64,000 bases of DNA from Hypomesus transpacificus (GCF_021917145.1 NC_061065.1:7752557-7816556); one strand, 5' to 3'; counted from the stretch's first letter, positions 1 through 11,770 are shown. Numbers and translations are program-made. Notes: a model not told the origin generated them from the letters alone.

Positions 1-2949
1 CTCCCTCTGGAGGAAACATAACAGGGGTATAAAGCATCACTGCACTGGGAATATTCAGTTGTTGAGCGGCCAGGAGACATACTGTGACTCCTATTTCCAG
101 TGTTTCACTGTATACCTGGGTCTGTTTATCCACTAGCTCACTGTACACTCTGAACAGCGCTGTTTCTCTCTCTCCCCCTCTCTTTTGGGAAGAACGGCTT
201 AAGTTTTGTGTGTCACTAAGATACCCATGAAATAGGCTTCATAATCTTTCAAAGAAAAAAAAAACCTCTTGCTTGGTTCAAGAGTGAAATAATTTAGATG
301 CAAACTTTTCTAATAACTCTACTCAGCAGGTTTCTTTTGTGTGTCTTGACATCTTGAAAACTTTGTGAAGAAATGGTCTAAACTCTTTCAAACTCTTTAT
401 CTTTATCTCAGGCCTTATTATTATGCACAGTAGCAATGTCTTATCTGGTTTGTGCGGCACACTTTCAAGACAGCCAAATGTACTCATTATAATCTGTGAG
501 ATGATTTGAGGTGGTGATGCAACTGAAAAGCAACCTTCTCTGAGGTAAAGCTGTCGTCATTCACAGCAGTCAAGCACTGACCCCTGGTGGATCTCTGCAT
601 TATGACACCTTTAAATGCACCATCTGCAGAGTTCAGGTGACACAAGCATAAAACCCCAATCTCTTCAATAACAATACACATCACCATGCATGAGATGCAC
701 TCATTACAGAGTTTCTCCACAAACACGCCTCATCAGGTCTGACACAGTTCTCATCTCACAGTTCAGATTCCGACAGACTTCCCCATCCTCCTTCAAGTTA
801 GATTGGTAATTTACTTTGCGTAATGCACCTTGAGAGACATTTGACTCACTCCAGTCAGAGACACTTGAAGCAGGGGGACATGTTTCAGAACAGGTTTATT
901 GACGTGTGTTGTGTGATTGCCTGTGAGACAAAACACCTCAGCATTTGAGGTTTGGTCGCTTGAAAGGAATGTGTTAGCAGTGAGGTCAGATCCTGGGAGC
1001 CCCAGGTTAAAGGTCATCCATGAACCCCAAAGGCTGGACCTGCGAACTGTTTTGCTTAACAGAACTGAGAGGTATTTTTGACCAGAGCTGAGAAAACAAG
1101 CAAATTCCCAAGGAGAGATTCCACAAGGGATAGAAAATATGGATATAAAAAAAAAATAGATAGAAGAAACAAAACAATACATTTCATATTCAAAACAAAC
1201 AATACTAGAGGTGCTGTTGCTACCATTACTCGACTCACATGTCAATCAAACATCAGCATATTTAAAAGCAGGATACACTGGGGGAAGAACCGATACTACG
1301 GATGTGTAGCCTACTTCTTTTTTTGTTTTGTTTTTAAACCCTGCATGAAACATCTTGAGGTATTCCACACCATCGCCCGGCGACATGACAACCCTGTAGT
1401 TCTAGAACCCAGATGTGTGGAATCCTCAGAGTCGGGTTAGGAGCCTGGTAGCACAGCCAGGCTGGGACACGCAGCAAACAGCATGTGGCTGAGTTAAGGA
1501 CTTGAAATGTTCCTTCTGCTACTACCCTCGGAGGTCTGACGTCGCTAAACCTGAGCTATACAACTACTGTTCTGGTGAAACCACTGGCATAGTACGTAGG
1601 GTGGAGACTAGTCTGTGTCCTAAATGCTACTCAACAAATATTACAAACTCTACAGCAGGTCTGTTGGTAAACAAACATTAAATAGGCATAGAGATCATTT
1701 TGGGATGTGACATCCGTGTCTGAAATAGATGTTGGGTACTGTTGTTGTCGGTACACTTGAGCATTTGCAAGACTCAAGACTAGTTCCTCCTAACCTGGTT
1801 TATCCTGTTTTAGGGAAAAACACTCAAATTGGCAAGATTTGAACGTTTGGCAATACACTGTACAAGGTCTGTGTGAAGTTCATGCAAGATCTAGCCTGTT
1901 TTCTCTGTCTTAGACACAATCTGATTTTCAAGCTGGATTGTGATGCTCAGTTATAAAAATAGTTGCTATGACAATATAGAGCAATTTAATCTAAGCATAC
2001 AAGCATCAGAGGAGGCTTCACTGTATAGCCTGAGTATTTGGCTACATTCATTGTCTGGGCAATTAGTATGGTTGTGTTGAGGGTGTGACACAGTGTTGGC
2101 AATATTCTCACTCACAAGCTTTGCTAGGTTCACCGTACATACAGAATAGCATACTGAAAGATACAGTAATTGGTTACACTCATCACGGAAAACTAAAAAC
2201 AATGTACTCGTTTATAAAAATAGTTCCATTTTAACACTGAACGTCTAAATAAAATCCCCCCCCCCCCATTAATAATAAAATAGTTTTATTTTTTTGTTGT
2301 TGTTGAACAAAACTGTTTTATGAGGTTTTTGAGGTCGCGCCCTTTGACTCTGTACAGTTGTATGGATCAAGTCAGTCATGAATCAGTATCCAATCATAGG
2401 TGGTTCACAATCCAGGACATTGTCAACAGACAGATTCACTTGAGACGCTCTTCTTAAGACGTTCAAAACCGTTTTAGAGTTTACAAGTATTTTGTCAGAA
2501 CATTGAGGATGCATTTTTGTTTTTCCCAATGAATCTACAGACTGAAATCTCAAATCTATAAAATCTCAAGATCTGTAAGCTACCAAGATATCAGTCGTCA
2601 ACAAACATCCAGTGAATCAGATGAACCTCTGGTTTAGCCCTTGTGCTAGAGAGCATACTGTATAGAAGCGTTTATGACCTAAGTCAAGAGTGACACGAAG
2701 CTGAGGAGCACAACAACTAGCTTATCTAGGACTGTATTGCTCAGGAGTGGTCTTATTGCTTAAGAGGTGGATCTGTAGTGAATAACATCCATGCAGATCT
2801 GAAAGGACCCGGACAGGAACAGAGATGGCTTCCCTCACCGTCAGCCAGAATCCAGGCCTTCCAGTTCAGCAGAGTAAAAGGAGCAGGGTGCTGAGACCAG
2901 AGTGTGCTCCTTCGTCCGTGTGGTTCAGGAGGGGAGGAGGGCGTCGGGG
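1..2949 (-). other. Probable Pellino 3' UTR and downstream sequence, no recognised gene
   Basis: No convincing coding exon is visible on either strand; the open frames are short and lack splice context. The part next to the Pellino stop codon at 2950 should be its 3' UTR. Read on the minus strand, AATAAA hexamers lie at 2285-2290 and 895-900, and either could end the transcript. An AT-rich stretch with a short poly-C run lies at about 2190-2300. Which signal is used cannot be decided from sequence. Confidence 0.45.
575..591 (-). promoter_or_regulatory. Candidate CTCF-binding motif
   Basis: On the minus strand the sequence reads CCACCAGGGGTCAGTGC, a close match to the vertebrate CTCF core (CCACNAGGGGGCAG). 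This is a motif match only; occupancy is inference. A second match in opposite orientation lies at 11051-11064, on the far side of the Pellino gene. Confidence 0.35.
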
Positions 2950-3657
2950 CTAGTCGATAGGCCCCTGGAAGATGAGGCGTGTCCAGCCGGGGGAGCTGAG
3001 GAGGGAGGAGCAGAAGGGGCAGGCGGGGCGGAAGGCGTGTGTGCCGTGGGGCAGGGGGGTCTCGGCCCAGTAGCGGGCAGTCCTCTCGGAGCACACGTGG
3101 CCACAGGGGACGAAGGCGTACGTGGGGGCGCCGGCATCCACGTATACGGCCGGCTCGCTGCCCAGCCAGAGGGGCACGTAAGGGCCCACGCTCCGGCACA
3201 GGGGGCACTCACGGCGGGCGGTGGAGCTGCTGCCCTCCCCCTGACTCAGCTCCCGGCCCTCCCCACGCTGGCCCCAGTCGTGGCGTCCGTGGACGTGGCC
3301 ACAGGTGAGGTAGACCCAGGGCTGCCGCTCCTCAAGGCTGCGGAGAATAAAAGGTGGGTCTTTCACATTACACATAAAACCCCCCATAAAACCCTACATA
3401 CAAACCACCCCCCCAGTCCTGTCGACCGTCCAATCGGTGCCTGCCACCTACCTGTGGCTGCGCGGTAGGCTGGGGAAGGCCAGGGTGCTGAGGCCCACAG
3501 GGCACTGGGGTCTGGCCGCGTTCAGCTCCTGGCGCAGCGCCTCCAGGTGGCGGAGGGTGGGAGCGCGGAGCAGGCCCTCACCAGTCCTCCACAGGAGGGT
3601 GGCTCCACACAGGTCCACCAGGGAACCATCACGCAGCGCGCTGCTCTCTCCCTCCGC

Positions 3658-3692
<35 letters not shown>

Positions 3693-3785
3693 TAGGGGTA
3701 TTCAGGACACCACATGTATTCATTCAGCAAAAATTGATTTTCAAAAACACTGCACTACTACTACTGCTGCACTGAAATGTTTTTC

Positions 3786-3865
<80 letters not shown>

Positions 3866-6800
3866 ATGTAAGAAATGGTCTGACTTGATCTTCTGTCCAA
3901 ACGCTCTCCCCCTGAGCTACACCCATCCCCTGCTGAGTAACAATCAAAGGCCAATCAAACTGCCCGGCAGCTGGTACTGACCAGCTTCCCTCGGCTGGGG
4001 CCAGAGCGAGTCTCTCTGAGGGCATACACGTCTCCGCACACTGAGATCTCCCTCCACAGGCCCTGTCTGGAGTCCTCGGGGAAGCCCTCAGGGTGCATCA
4101 CCAGCACGCCGTTGGTGGTCAGGCCGTCCATGTGGCCGTCTGGGTTCTTCCACTTGGTGGCCTTCTCCTGAGGGGCCGGCGTGGAGGAGGAGAAGGAAGA
4201 CCAGACCAGGGTTAGACCGGGGGTGTTGGGTTGACTAGAGAAGCTTTGTAACAGACACGTGGTAGGAGGGATGTGTCCTACGAGCAACATTTCGCTAAAT
4301 GTTTAGATCAAACCAGCGACCTTTCCGGTTACTCCCTATGACACTCACACCTCACTTGTTTCACCCTGGTCACGCTTTCACTTCCGTCAGCCGTCTTCAC
4401 AGTCTCTCCACTCACCCCCAGGCAGCCGTCTTCACGGTCTCTCAACTCACCCCTAGTCAGCCGTTTTGACGGTCTCTCTACTCACCCCCAGTCAGCCGTT
4501 TTGACGGTCTCTCCACTCACCCCCCAGTCAGCCGTCTTCACGGTCTCTCCACTCACCCCCAGTCAGCCGTCTTCACAGTCTCTCCACTCACCCCCAGCCA
4601 GCCCTCTTCACGGTCTCTCCACTCACCCCCCAGTCAGCCGTCTTCACGGTCTCTCCACTCACCCCCAGCCAGCCCTCTTCACGGTCTCTCCACTCACCCC
4701 CCAGCCTGCCGTCTTCACGGTCTCTCCACTCACCCCCAGCCAGCCCTCTTCACGGTCTCTCCACTCACCCCCCAGCCAGCCGTCTTCACGGTCTCCACTC
4801 ACCCCCCAGTCAGCCCTCTTCACGGTCTCTCCACTCACCCCCAGGAAGATGTTCTTGGAGGAGTCGAAGCCGGCAGCGTAGATGCGTGCGGTGTAGGGCG
4901 GGTTCCTCTCACACACCACCCTGCAGGCGAAGCGGGAGATGGTGCTGGGGGCCACAGACGGGTCCTCGCCCTCCTTGCCCCCACCTGACGTGTCCGTTAC
5001 CACAAAGTCTATGGGGCTCTCTGTGGACCTGCCGATCTGCCAGGAGAACATGGAGAACATGATGAACATGGAGAACATGATGAACATGCAGAACATGGAG
5101 AACATGATGAACATGCAGAACATGGAGAACATGATGAACATGCAGAACATGGAGAACATGATGAACATGGTGAACATGGAGAACATGGAGAACATGATGA
5201 ACATGCAGAACATGGAGAACATGATGAACATGCAGAACATGGAGAACATGATGAACATGGAGAACATGGAGAACATGATGAACATGGAGAACATGGAGAA
5301 CACAATGAACATGATGAACATGCAAAAATGATGAACATGGAGAACATGGAGAACATGGAGAACATGGAGAACATGGAGAACATGGTGAAACGTTCACAGA
5401 TTCTTTCCCTCTCCCGTCTCCATTTCATCATCCCCCAATTTGGTAGAAGTCACTTTATGAGCAGTAGTCAGAGGTAGTGTTGGTTATTTCTTGTAAATCT
5501 AGATCAGTTTGGGGGGCTTACAGTAACTGGGTCTCTCTTCTAAGCTGGCCGCCTACAGACAGTCTATTTTGGGGGTGATTTAAAATTCATGTTCCCATGC
5601 TGGAGAGGGAGACTGGTCTGGTCTTGGTCTACTACTGTATACTTGGTGCGCTCAGCACAACTGTTCATGCTGTTGCTGTTCAAATATCCCTGCACACTTA
5701 ATCACAGAAAATATCTACAGACATACACACACACACACACACTTAGATACAAGGGGGGTCAGATACAAGACCAGACCAGACCTGGAGCAGAAGAGAGATG
5801 ACATACTACGTTTGTGTGCAGCCTTCATGGCATGTATCCTCACCTGGAACATGTCTGTGTCGTTGTCATGGCAGTATTCCACCACCACGGTCTGGTTCCG
5901 GGACAAAGTGAAGGAGATGCTGTGCTGCCCACTGCTGTGGACAGCCTGAAACCCAGGAACAACACACAGAGTTAGACCGCCAAGCTAGACACTATCGCCT
6001 AACCAGATCTATCTATTTTAGTGGTCGGAGTCAAAAAACTTTCTACCAGGAAAACTTCAGCATTAACCACATCTCACACAGGACAGACACACACACACAG
6101 TATTACCTTTCTCCTTGGCATACACACACACAGTATTACCTTTCTCCTTGGCATACACACACACACACACACACAGGCTGACAGAAACACAGGACACACA
6201 CACACCTTGCTGTCCTGGGGTGAGTTGAGGATGTGCACAGTGCTGGGTTTGACTCCGTTGGCCTTGGTTCTCCTGTACAGGGCGAAGCGGCTCTTCCTCC
6301 TCCCACGGTCTCCGCTGGGGAGAGAGCCATTGTACCTGGAGCAGGACAAACACACCACACACAGCTGCTGTGTAAAGCAGTCAGGTGGCTTAGCGGTTAG
6401 GGAATCGGGCTAGTAATCTGAAGGTTGCCAGTTCGATTCCCGGCCATGCAAAAATGACGTTGTGTCCTTGGGCAAGGCACTTCACCCTACTTGCCTCGGG
6501 GGAATGTCCCTGTACTTACTGTAAGTCGCTCTGGATAAGAGCGTCTGCTAAATGACTAAATGTAAATGTAAACACACCGTGTTGACCTAACGCCATGATG
6601 GCTCTCTGGTCTAATGACTGGAGGAACACTGTAACAAGCACACTGTGCCACCAGCAGAAACCAACAACTGAAGACACATGTATACGTAATCAAGTACTTA
6701 AATGGAACCCGAAATGGTTCTTATTGTTATGTGGTTTCTTAACAAGCAGTTCATTTGGTTCTGAAATTACAGCCAAAGCACTGTCATCTTTTTGTCCATT

Positions 6801-9800
6801 CATGACTCTTGCATCTCTAACCTCCTCCACTCAGAAAAGAGGCCTCCCATTTGAAGCCTGTCCAGTGACTGTCGGTTGGGAAGCCTCTCAATTCTGAATC
6901 ACCACTTACGCTTGGCACTCTTCTATACACGATGTTGAACTCACTATTGCATGGGGATTTAGTCTGTGAACAGACAGTGACCTCATTCAAGAGTGTTTTT
7001 ATCGAGTGCAGGTGTGCGAGTGAGTGCAACTTGGCCGTCCATAAATAAACAGTAAGCGAAACTGTATTGTCACGCTCTGAGTTCAGGAGAGGGCTGTATG
7101 CTAGTTTTTTTGCTGATGGGTAATCTGTGGAGCATGGTACCAATTAAAGTCTATTCATAAGATGCCCACTGGGCAAGCCTTTGAGAGGGCCCGTTAACTC
7201 TCCTTTCAAACTGAATCACTTCTCTGAGAAGCTGTGACCATCTCTGCTCACACACAGTTCACACACACACACCTCCAGGTCCATAGCATCCTCTCTGAGG
7301 AGACAGGACCCCATCATACCGGAGAATCACACCAGACCACGGCAGAGCACAAGAGACGGGCAAGTTCACGAGACCTGAAGAGAGCGAAGCTGAAGGGAAG
7401 ACACAGCTGCCTGGGAAGCTTCCCTCCGTGTTAGGTCCACGCTGAGCACAACACAGCAGGTGGTCAGGACGGGCAGAGACACGGGGTGGAGAGGGGCCAG
7501 ACAGGAGCGAGGAGGAATAGGGTGTAAAGTAGGAGAGGGGACAGGGAGGAGAGGGTGAAGCGGTAAGAAGATAGCGTAGCTTTGCTCTCCTACGTACTTC
7601 AGCTCAATTTTTGTTTTGCTTCTGTACTGCGTCTGGGCTTTCGGTATATTAGGCAGATGTCTCCGGTAAACGTTTTACCAGTCCAATCAGTGAACAGAGG
7701 GAGTGGCTGAGAACGATGACGTTGATGTCGGGCGGAGAAAAATGCGAGCAAAGCCATATAGAATCGTTGTGGCAACCCTGCCGAATATCCAAAAGTAAAG
7801 GCCGGAGCAAGAACAATCTTTGCAGAGTTTTGTTGGTGGCCATGATTTTGTGGCCCAGCTCGCTCCGTTAGTGGTGAAGGAGTTGGCTTAGGCGAACGCT
7901 AGCGATTGGTTATGGAAGATCCAGAGTGGCTCTGGGAAGATCCAATAGTTTTAAACTTTAACAGAGTACCCGCCTTCAAGGAAGTAAACGCTTGTCAATG
8001 GAGCGATCCCGGACTCTCTGTACAAATGAAATGTACGAGAGTCCGGTTAGGACCAGGCTGGTAGGAAGAGGCCATGCATCAGACCCAGGGTGGCAAGGCA
8101 GGCGGAGAGGACCAAGGGTAAGAAACGAAGGCGAGGACTGGGGAAGACAGGAAAAAGATAAGCAGAGGGACCAGAGGGGAGGGCGGGACGAACAGACGCA
8201 AAGGCAGGGTGATTGGCATGGGCAGTTGTGGACGGCTTTGCGGATGTGTACGCAGCACAATACGGCGTTTAAATATTCACTCCTTCTGCCCCCCGACACA
8301 GAGTTTATTTTAGCTGAGGGAAAGCCACTGAGGGGTCTGCGAGGCGGCTAGCAGCCAGCACAGCACTGGGAGGGTGGGTGGGGCCGCTGAGAAAGAAGAG
8401 GCAGTCTAGGATCCAGAAACGACTGGATACAGAGACAGGACGGGCAGAAAAAACAGGGTGAAAGGGGCATGGGAGATATGTATAATGTATATCCAGAGAG
8501 AGGTAGATAGAGGAGGGGAAGCGGGGAGGGGGAGAGCTCTTATAGGGCAGCGTATACAGGGGGTTCGGCCACACACTGACTCAGAGTCGGGGCTGGCTGA
8601 GGTAATGAGCGATAACAGGCGGTGACTGTAAAGATCACATGCACTGGGACATGCGGGAGCAGCACAGCATGCGATCGTTAAGGTGGGCCTGGCAGGGGGG
8701 GAAGAGATAAAACATACAGCCGGTTATACCAACAGGCTTTCTTTCACCCAAGCCTGAACAACATTTTTGGGGTTGCACTGGCAGGCCATTTATTCGTCCC
8801 TTCGTTGAAGGGTGAGGAGAGGAAGGGTGCGTGTGTGGGGTCCGGGAGCAGACTGCTGTGGTAATCTAATAGAGGAGATATGTTGATCATCATTCAGGAA
8901 CTGACTGCTGCAGCCTCACTACCCCTCCATGTCCTGCCAGAAGGGGGGGGCAGGGAGGAAGAGGGAGCGGGGGGGGGGGGGGGGGGGGGGGGGCAGGGAG
9001 GAAGAGGGAGCGGGGGGGGGGCAGGGAGGAAGAGGGAGCGGGGGGGGGGGGGGGGGGGCAGGGAGGAAGAGGGAGCGGGGGGGGGGGGGGGGGGGCAGGG
9101 AGGAAGAGGGAGCGGGGGGGGGGGGCAGGGAGGAAGAGGGAGCGGGGGGGAGGGGGGGCAGGGAGGAAGAGGGAGCGGGGGGGGGGGGGCAGGAAGGAAG
9201 AGGGAGCGGGAGCGGGGGGGGCACAGGGTCAGTTATCTTGGGCTTGCACAGGAAGTTTTGTAGAGCAGGATGGAACATCCGAGAATGAGAAAAAGACTGA
9301 GATGGTGTTTATCCCGATTAACCCTTGACTGACTGAAAGGGTAGTAACTGTGCAGCACTTCCTGTCTAGTGAGTGTGGGAAAGGATGTGTCTTGTAGAAG
9401 ACACTTCTCATCATGCACTTATTAATTACTTATTACATGCTTATACATAAGCCATGGATGATGATGGTGTCTATGTTCTATCCATTTTTATACCGTGTCC
9501 CACTTTCTGCCATCACACAGCTCCAGAACAGCATGACATCATGGGGATTTTCAGCCTTAATAATCGAGTGCCGATTTCACACCCACTCAGGCGTCCATTG
9601 AAAAAAGGCATCACCATAGTATTTTGGGGGATACACCGAACGACTGATTAGTTTCACCCTATTTATGCTTTAATACACTTGGGTTGAAGTAGAAAATACA
9701 ATTTTTAAGGCTCAACTAAATGTAACAGTATAATTATAAGGATATGAGCTTACATTTTATCCCTTGCATCCAACACTGTCCTCCGCGTTACAAAGTTAAC

Positions 9801-10144
9801 GATTACCCTACAGTAGTCTCGCATTTACCAACTTGATATTTCAACCACATATTACCAGTGAAGAACACAATAAACGTTAACAATTTGAGCACAAAAAAGG
9901 CTTTAGCTTTATCACAGCAGACAGGACAAAACCTGCAGAACTCACACGTCATCTCCTTCGTTTTGTAGTAAGCTAGCCTAGAGCTAGCAGTAAATGCTAT
10001 ACCCTGCTACTACTACGCTACTCAACTAAGCTATACGGTAATGCTTATCTTATACTCTTTTACATACCCCAATATCACCAGCTCGCCGTATTTTACCGGG
10101 TCTTTAACGGGCACATCATCTTCGTCTTGTTTCGGTGAATTCAT
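2950..10144 (-). CDS. Pellino E3 ubiquitin ligase (peli3-like paralogue), 7 coding exons
   Basis: Exons on the minus strand: 10144-10068, 6335-6206, 5945-5844, 5036-4839, 4167-3982, 3657-3452, 3337-2950. All join in phase to 428 aa, the usual Pellino length (about 420). Pellinos are RING-type E3 ligases acting on IRAK complexes in Toll/IL-1 receptor signalling. Exon 1 encodes a start ending KYGELVILG. Exons 2-5 encode the FHA-like phosphothreonine-binding domain, with [13 protein letters not shown] and [13 protein letters not shown]. Exons 6-7 encode the RING-like C-terminus, with [30 protein letters not shown] and CPFC cysteine pairs, ending IFQGPID. From memory, the stretch [16 protein letters not shown] and the [12 protein letters not shown] motif look closest to PELI3, while exon 2 looks like PELI1/2, so the paralogue is uncertain. 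The introns are unusually rich in simple repeats that touch several splice sites. Confidence 0.95.
3658..3870. repeat. (CA)n and (GA)n microsatellites in Pellino intron 5
   Basis: A (CA)n run at about 3660-3690 directly abuts the 3' splice site of Pellino exon 6, so on the transcript the acceptor is preceded by (TG)n instead of a normal pyrimidine tract. A (GA)n run follows at about 3786-3861, which reads (CT)n in the transcript. Open frames of alternating Ser-Leu or Arg-Glu here are artefacts. Confidence 0.9.
4400..4838. repeat. About 36-bp minisatellite in Pellino intron 4 repeating a splice donor
   Basis: About twelve imperfect 33-37-bp units run back to back and abut the 3' end of Pellino exon 4. 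On the transcript strand each unit contains GGGGGTGAGTGG or a close variant, the same sequence that forms the genuine exon 4 donor (exon ends at 4839). The remainder of the unit reads about GAGAGACCGTGAAGACGGC. The array therefore looks like expansion of the intron's own first bases. Confidence 0.93.
5042..5386. repeat. 9-bp-based minisatellite in Pellino intron 3
   Basis: The tract is built of the 9-mers AACATGGAG, AACATGATG and AACATGCAG, arranged in 18- and 27-bp higher-order units, with one short interruption near 5322-5333. On the transcript strand it reads CATGTTCTC-type pyrimidine-rich sequence ending a few bases before the exon 4 acceptor at 5036. The long Met-Asn or Cys-Ser open frames in both directions are repeat artefacts. 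Confidence 0.93.
6075..6210. repeat. (CA)n tract and duplicated 30-bp unit at the Pellino exon 2 donor
   Basis: A roughly 30-bp segment (AGTATTACCTTTCTCCTTGG plus flanking CA) occurs twice in tandem, followed by (CA)n. The CA tract reaches the donor of Pellino exon 2 (exon end 6206), so that donor is GTGTGTGTG. Confidence 0.85.
6378..6572 (+). mobile_element. tRNA-derived SINE, copy 1 (Pellino intron 1)
   Basis: The head has an A-box-like TGGCTTAGCGGTTAGGG and a B-box-like AGTTCGATTCC. The body has the CCTTGGGCAAGGCACTTCACC and AGTCGCTCTGGATAAGAGCG segments, and the tail ends in TAAATGTAAATGTAA. Related copies lie at 42856-43046 (plus) and 57239-57434 (minus). The structure matches fish SINEs mobilised by L2-type LINEs; the family name was not determined. 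Confidence 0.88.
6573..8939. other. Pellino intron 1, distal part, no gene seen
   Basis: This long intronic stretch contains short purine-rich patches but no exon I can support. Open frames here lack recognisable domains and splice context. Confidence 0.6.
8940..9222. repeat. G-rich minisatellite with long poly-G runs
   Basis: About eight units consist of CAGGGAGGAAGAGGGAGC followed by 7 to 25 consecutive G. The plus strand has many G-quadruplex-capable runs, and the Pellino transcript strand is correspondingly C-rich. Gly-rich and Pro-rich open frames across it are artefacts. Poly-G lengths are likely to be inaccurate in any assembly. Confidence 0.92.
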
Positions 10145-11770
10145 CAGACTGGCACGAGTTTTTCAACACAAAAATTGCGTTCTAGAGTAATAGTATTTAA
10201 AAAAAATAGAAAGAAAGGAAAAAAGACAATGAATATACACTTCAAACTACTGGGAAGTGGGCTCAATTTTTAACTATCCAAGTTTTGATAAAGGCCGAAG
10301 TTTATTGAGAACTCTTGATATTCGTTTAATTGTTATTCCGTGGAGAAGCATCTTCTGCAATCGTTTCTCTGTATAGCCTATCGATTGAAGGCCCGCGCGA
10401 AACAAATCTGTTCTGTAGCAGAGGGTACAAAAACAGCTCGCGGCAGGGAGTCGGCTAAACCATGGCATGAAGGGGAGGGCAATCAAATGAAACATAAAAT
10501 GCAAATACAACATTCACTTACAACAGCATAACCTTGACGCAAAATGTCAAATTCTTATTGTCGTTATCAAGTAAAGTAACTAATGGACCAAAAACATTTC
10601 ATAGACCAAAAACTGTATTGAAGAGATATGTAGAGAAGACCCGTTATCGTTCAGAATGTCGAGGTCTTCATGAGAAGCTTGCGACTGACTACTATGTCAA
10701 ATGCATTTATAAATTCAAATTCTGGAGAAAATAAACGACTTTTAACATTAAACCGATTTCTATAATCAAAGTACTTCAATGTGATTCTCTAAGTATTTTT
10801 TATTTATTTGTATTTTAAAATCTGACTTCATGAAACAGGTGGGTTTATTTACAATGCATTAGCTATACGACAGCGCGCTGTAGCTGTGATAGTGAGTCAC
10901 CATCTCTAACGCACCTCCAATTTTCTTCGCCATACACCTTGTTGTATGAAAGAAGTAACCCGCAACGACAATCCTGTGTGCGTGTCGTGTACGGGCAGTC
11001 ACAACTCTCATAAACCATGCAATAGTTGCCTCAATTCGTCTCAAATGTTACCACAAGAGGGCAGCACGGCACGCAGGGTCTCTAGCGAGACAACAGTCAG
11101 TCACAAAGTTGGTGACCTCCAGAGGAAAAATGTCGATTTCCAACCTATCAACTGAGTCAATTTTTATGTGCCTTACGATTTACGAACCTTGAACACTTAT
11201 TTGCTATGCGATATATACATATTAGTCTGTTAGTCTGGACCTTAATAGTCACCTCCTTTAACATATATGTGAGGTGTAATTCTACTCGGGCCTATGTGGA
11301 TGAATTTAGTGCTTGTCATCCTGTGTTTGATATATTCTAATTACAGTAGCCAACTGCGCTTTTTTATTGTTTGTAATCAGGCCGAAACTAAACCCTGTAC
11401 TGCAGGTTTTGAAAGGCATCCAACGCTGGAGTGGCTGTAAGGGAATCTGTTTACCCTCCACAAGGTCAGGATCTTCCCGTCTCAGGCATCACCTGAGAAT
11501 CAGGCAGTGATGCTAATGTATGTTTCAGACCGTGTAGGCAGACTAGGTGAAAGACTGGGTAGGTGAAAGCAAGACAGCTTTCTCCATTTGAGCAAAAGCA
11601 CATATATTAGGGTTTTAAAGAATCAAAAAAAAAAAAAAAAAAGTGAGAATGTGTAAGGTGAGAATTTGTTTGTAATTTGACATTACATTATGCATTTACT
11701 AATCATGTATGACACAAAGGCTATGTCAAGTGGTTGTAGCTCATGCATGCCTGTGAGAAGGCAGCAAACA
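10145..11770. other. Pellino 5' flank and AT-rich intergenic sequence
   Basis: The Pellino start codon is at 10144 on the minus strand, so the first few hundred bases here should hold its 5' UTR and promoter. No TATA box or splice site was convincing enough to place the transcription start. No coding exon is seen. Confidence 0.4.
11051..11064 (+). promoter_or_regulatory. Candidate CTCF-binding motif
   Basis: CCACAAGAGGGCAG matches the CTCF core with one or two deviations. It lies about 0.9 kb upstream of the Pellino start codon and is oriented opposite to the match at 575-591. Confidence 0.4.

Noticed and set aside
3039-3468. Plus-strand frames of up to 188 codons
   Set aside because: They are the opposite strand of Pellino exons 6 and 7, which have the recognisable RING-like motifs.
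4659-5431. Met-Asn, Cys-Ser and Phe-Met repeat frames of up to 220 codons
   Set aside because: They arise from the 9-bp and 36-bp minisatellites flanking Pellino exon 4; only the 66-codon exon inside is real.
6378-6460. tRNA gene at the head of the SINE
   Set aside because: The A and B boxes are present but the cloverleaf is degenerate and the sequence continues into a SINE body and TAAATG tail, with sibling copies elsewhere.
8880-9288. Gly-rich and Pro-rich frames of 119-127 codons
   Set aside because: Product of the poly-G minisatellite; frame depends on homopolymer length.
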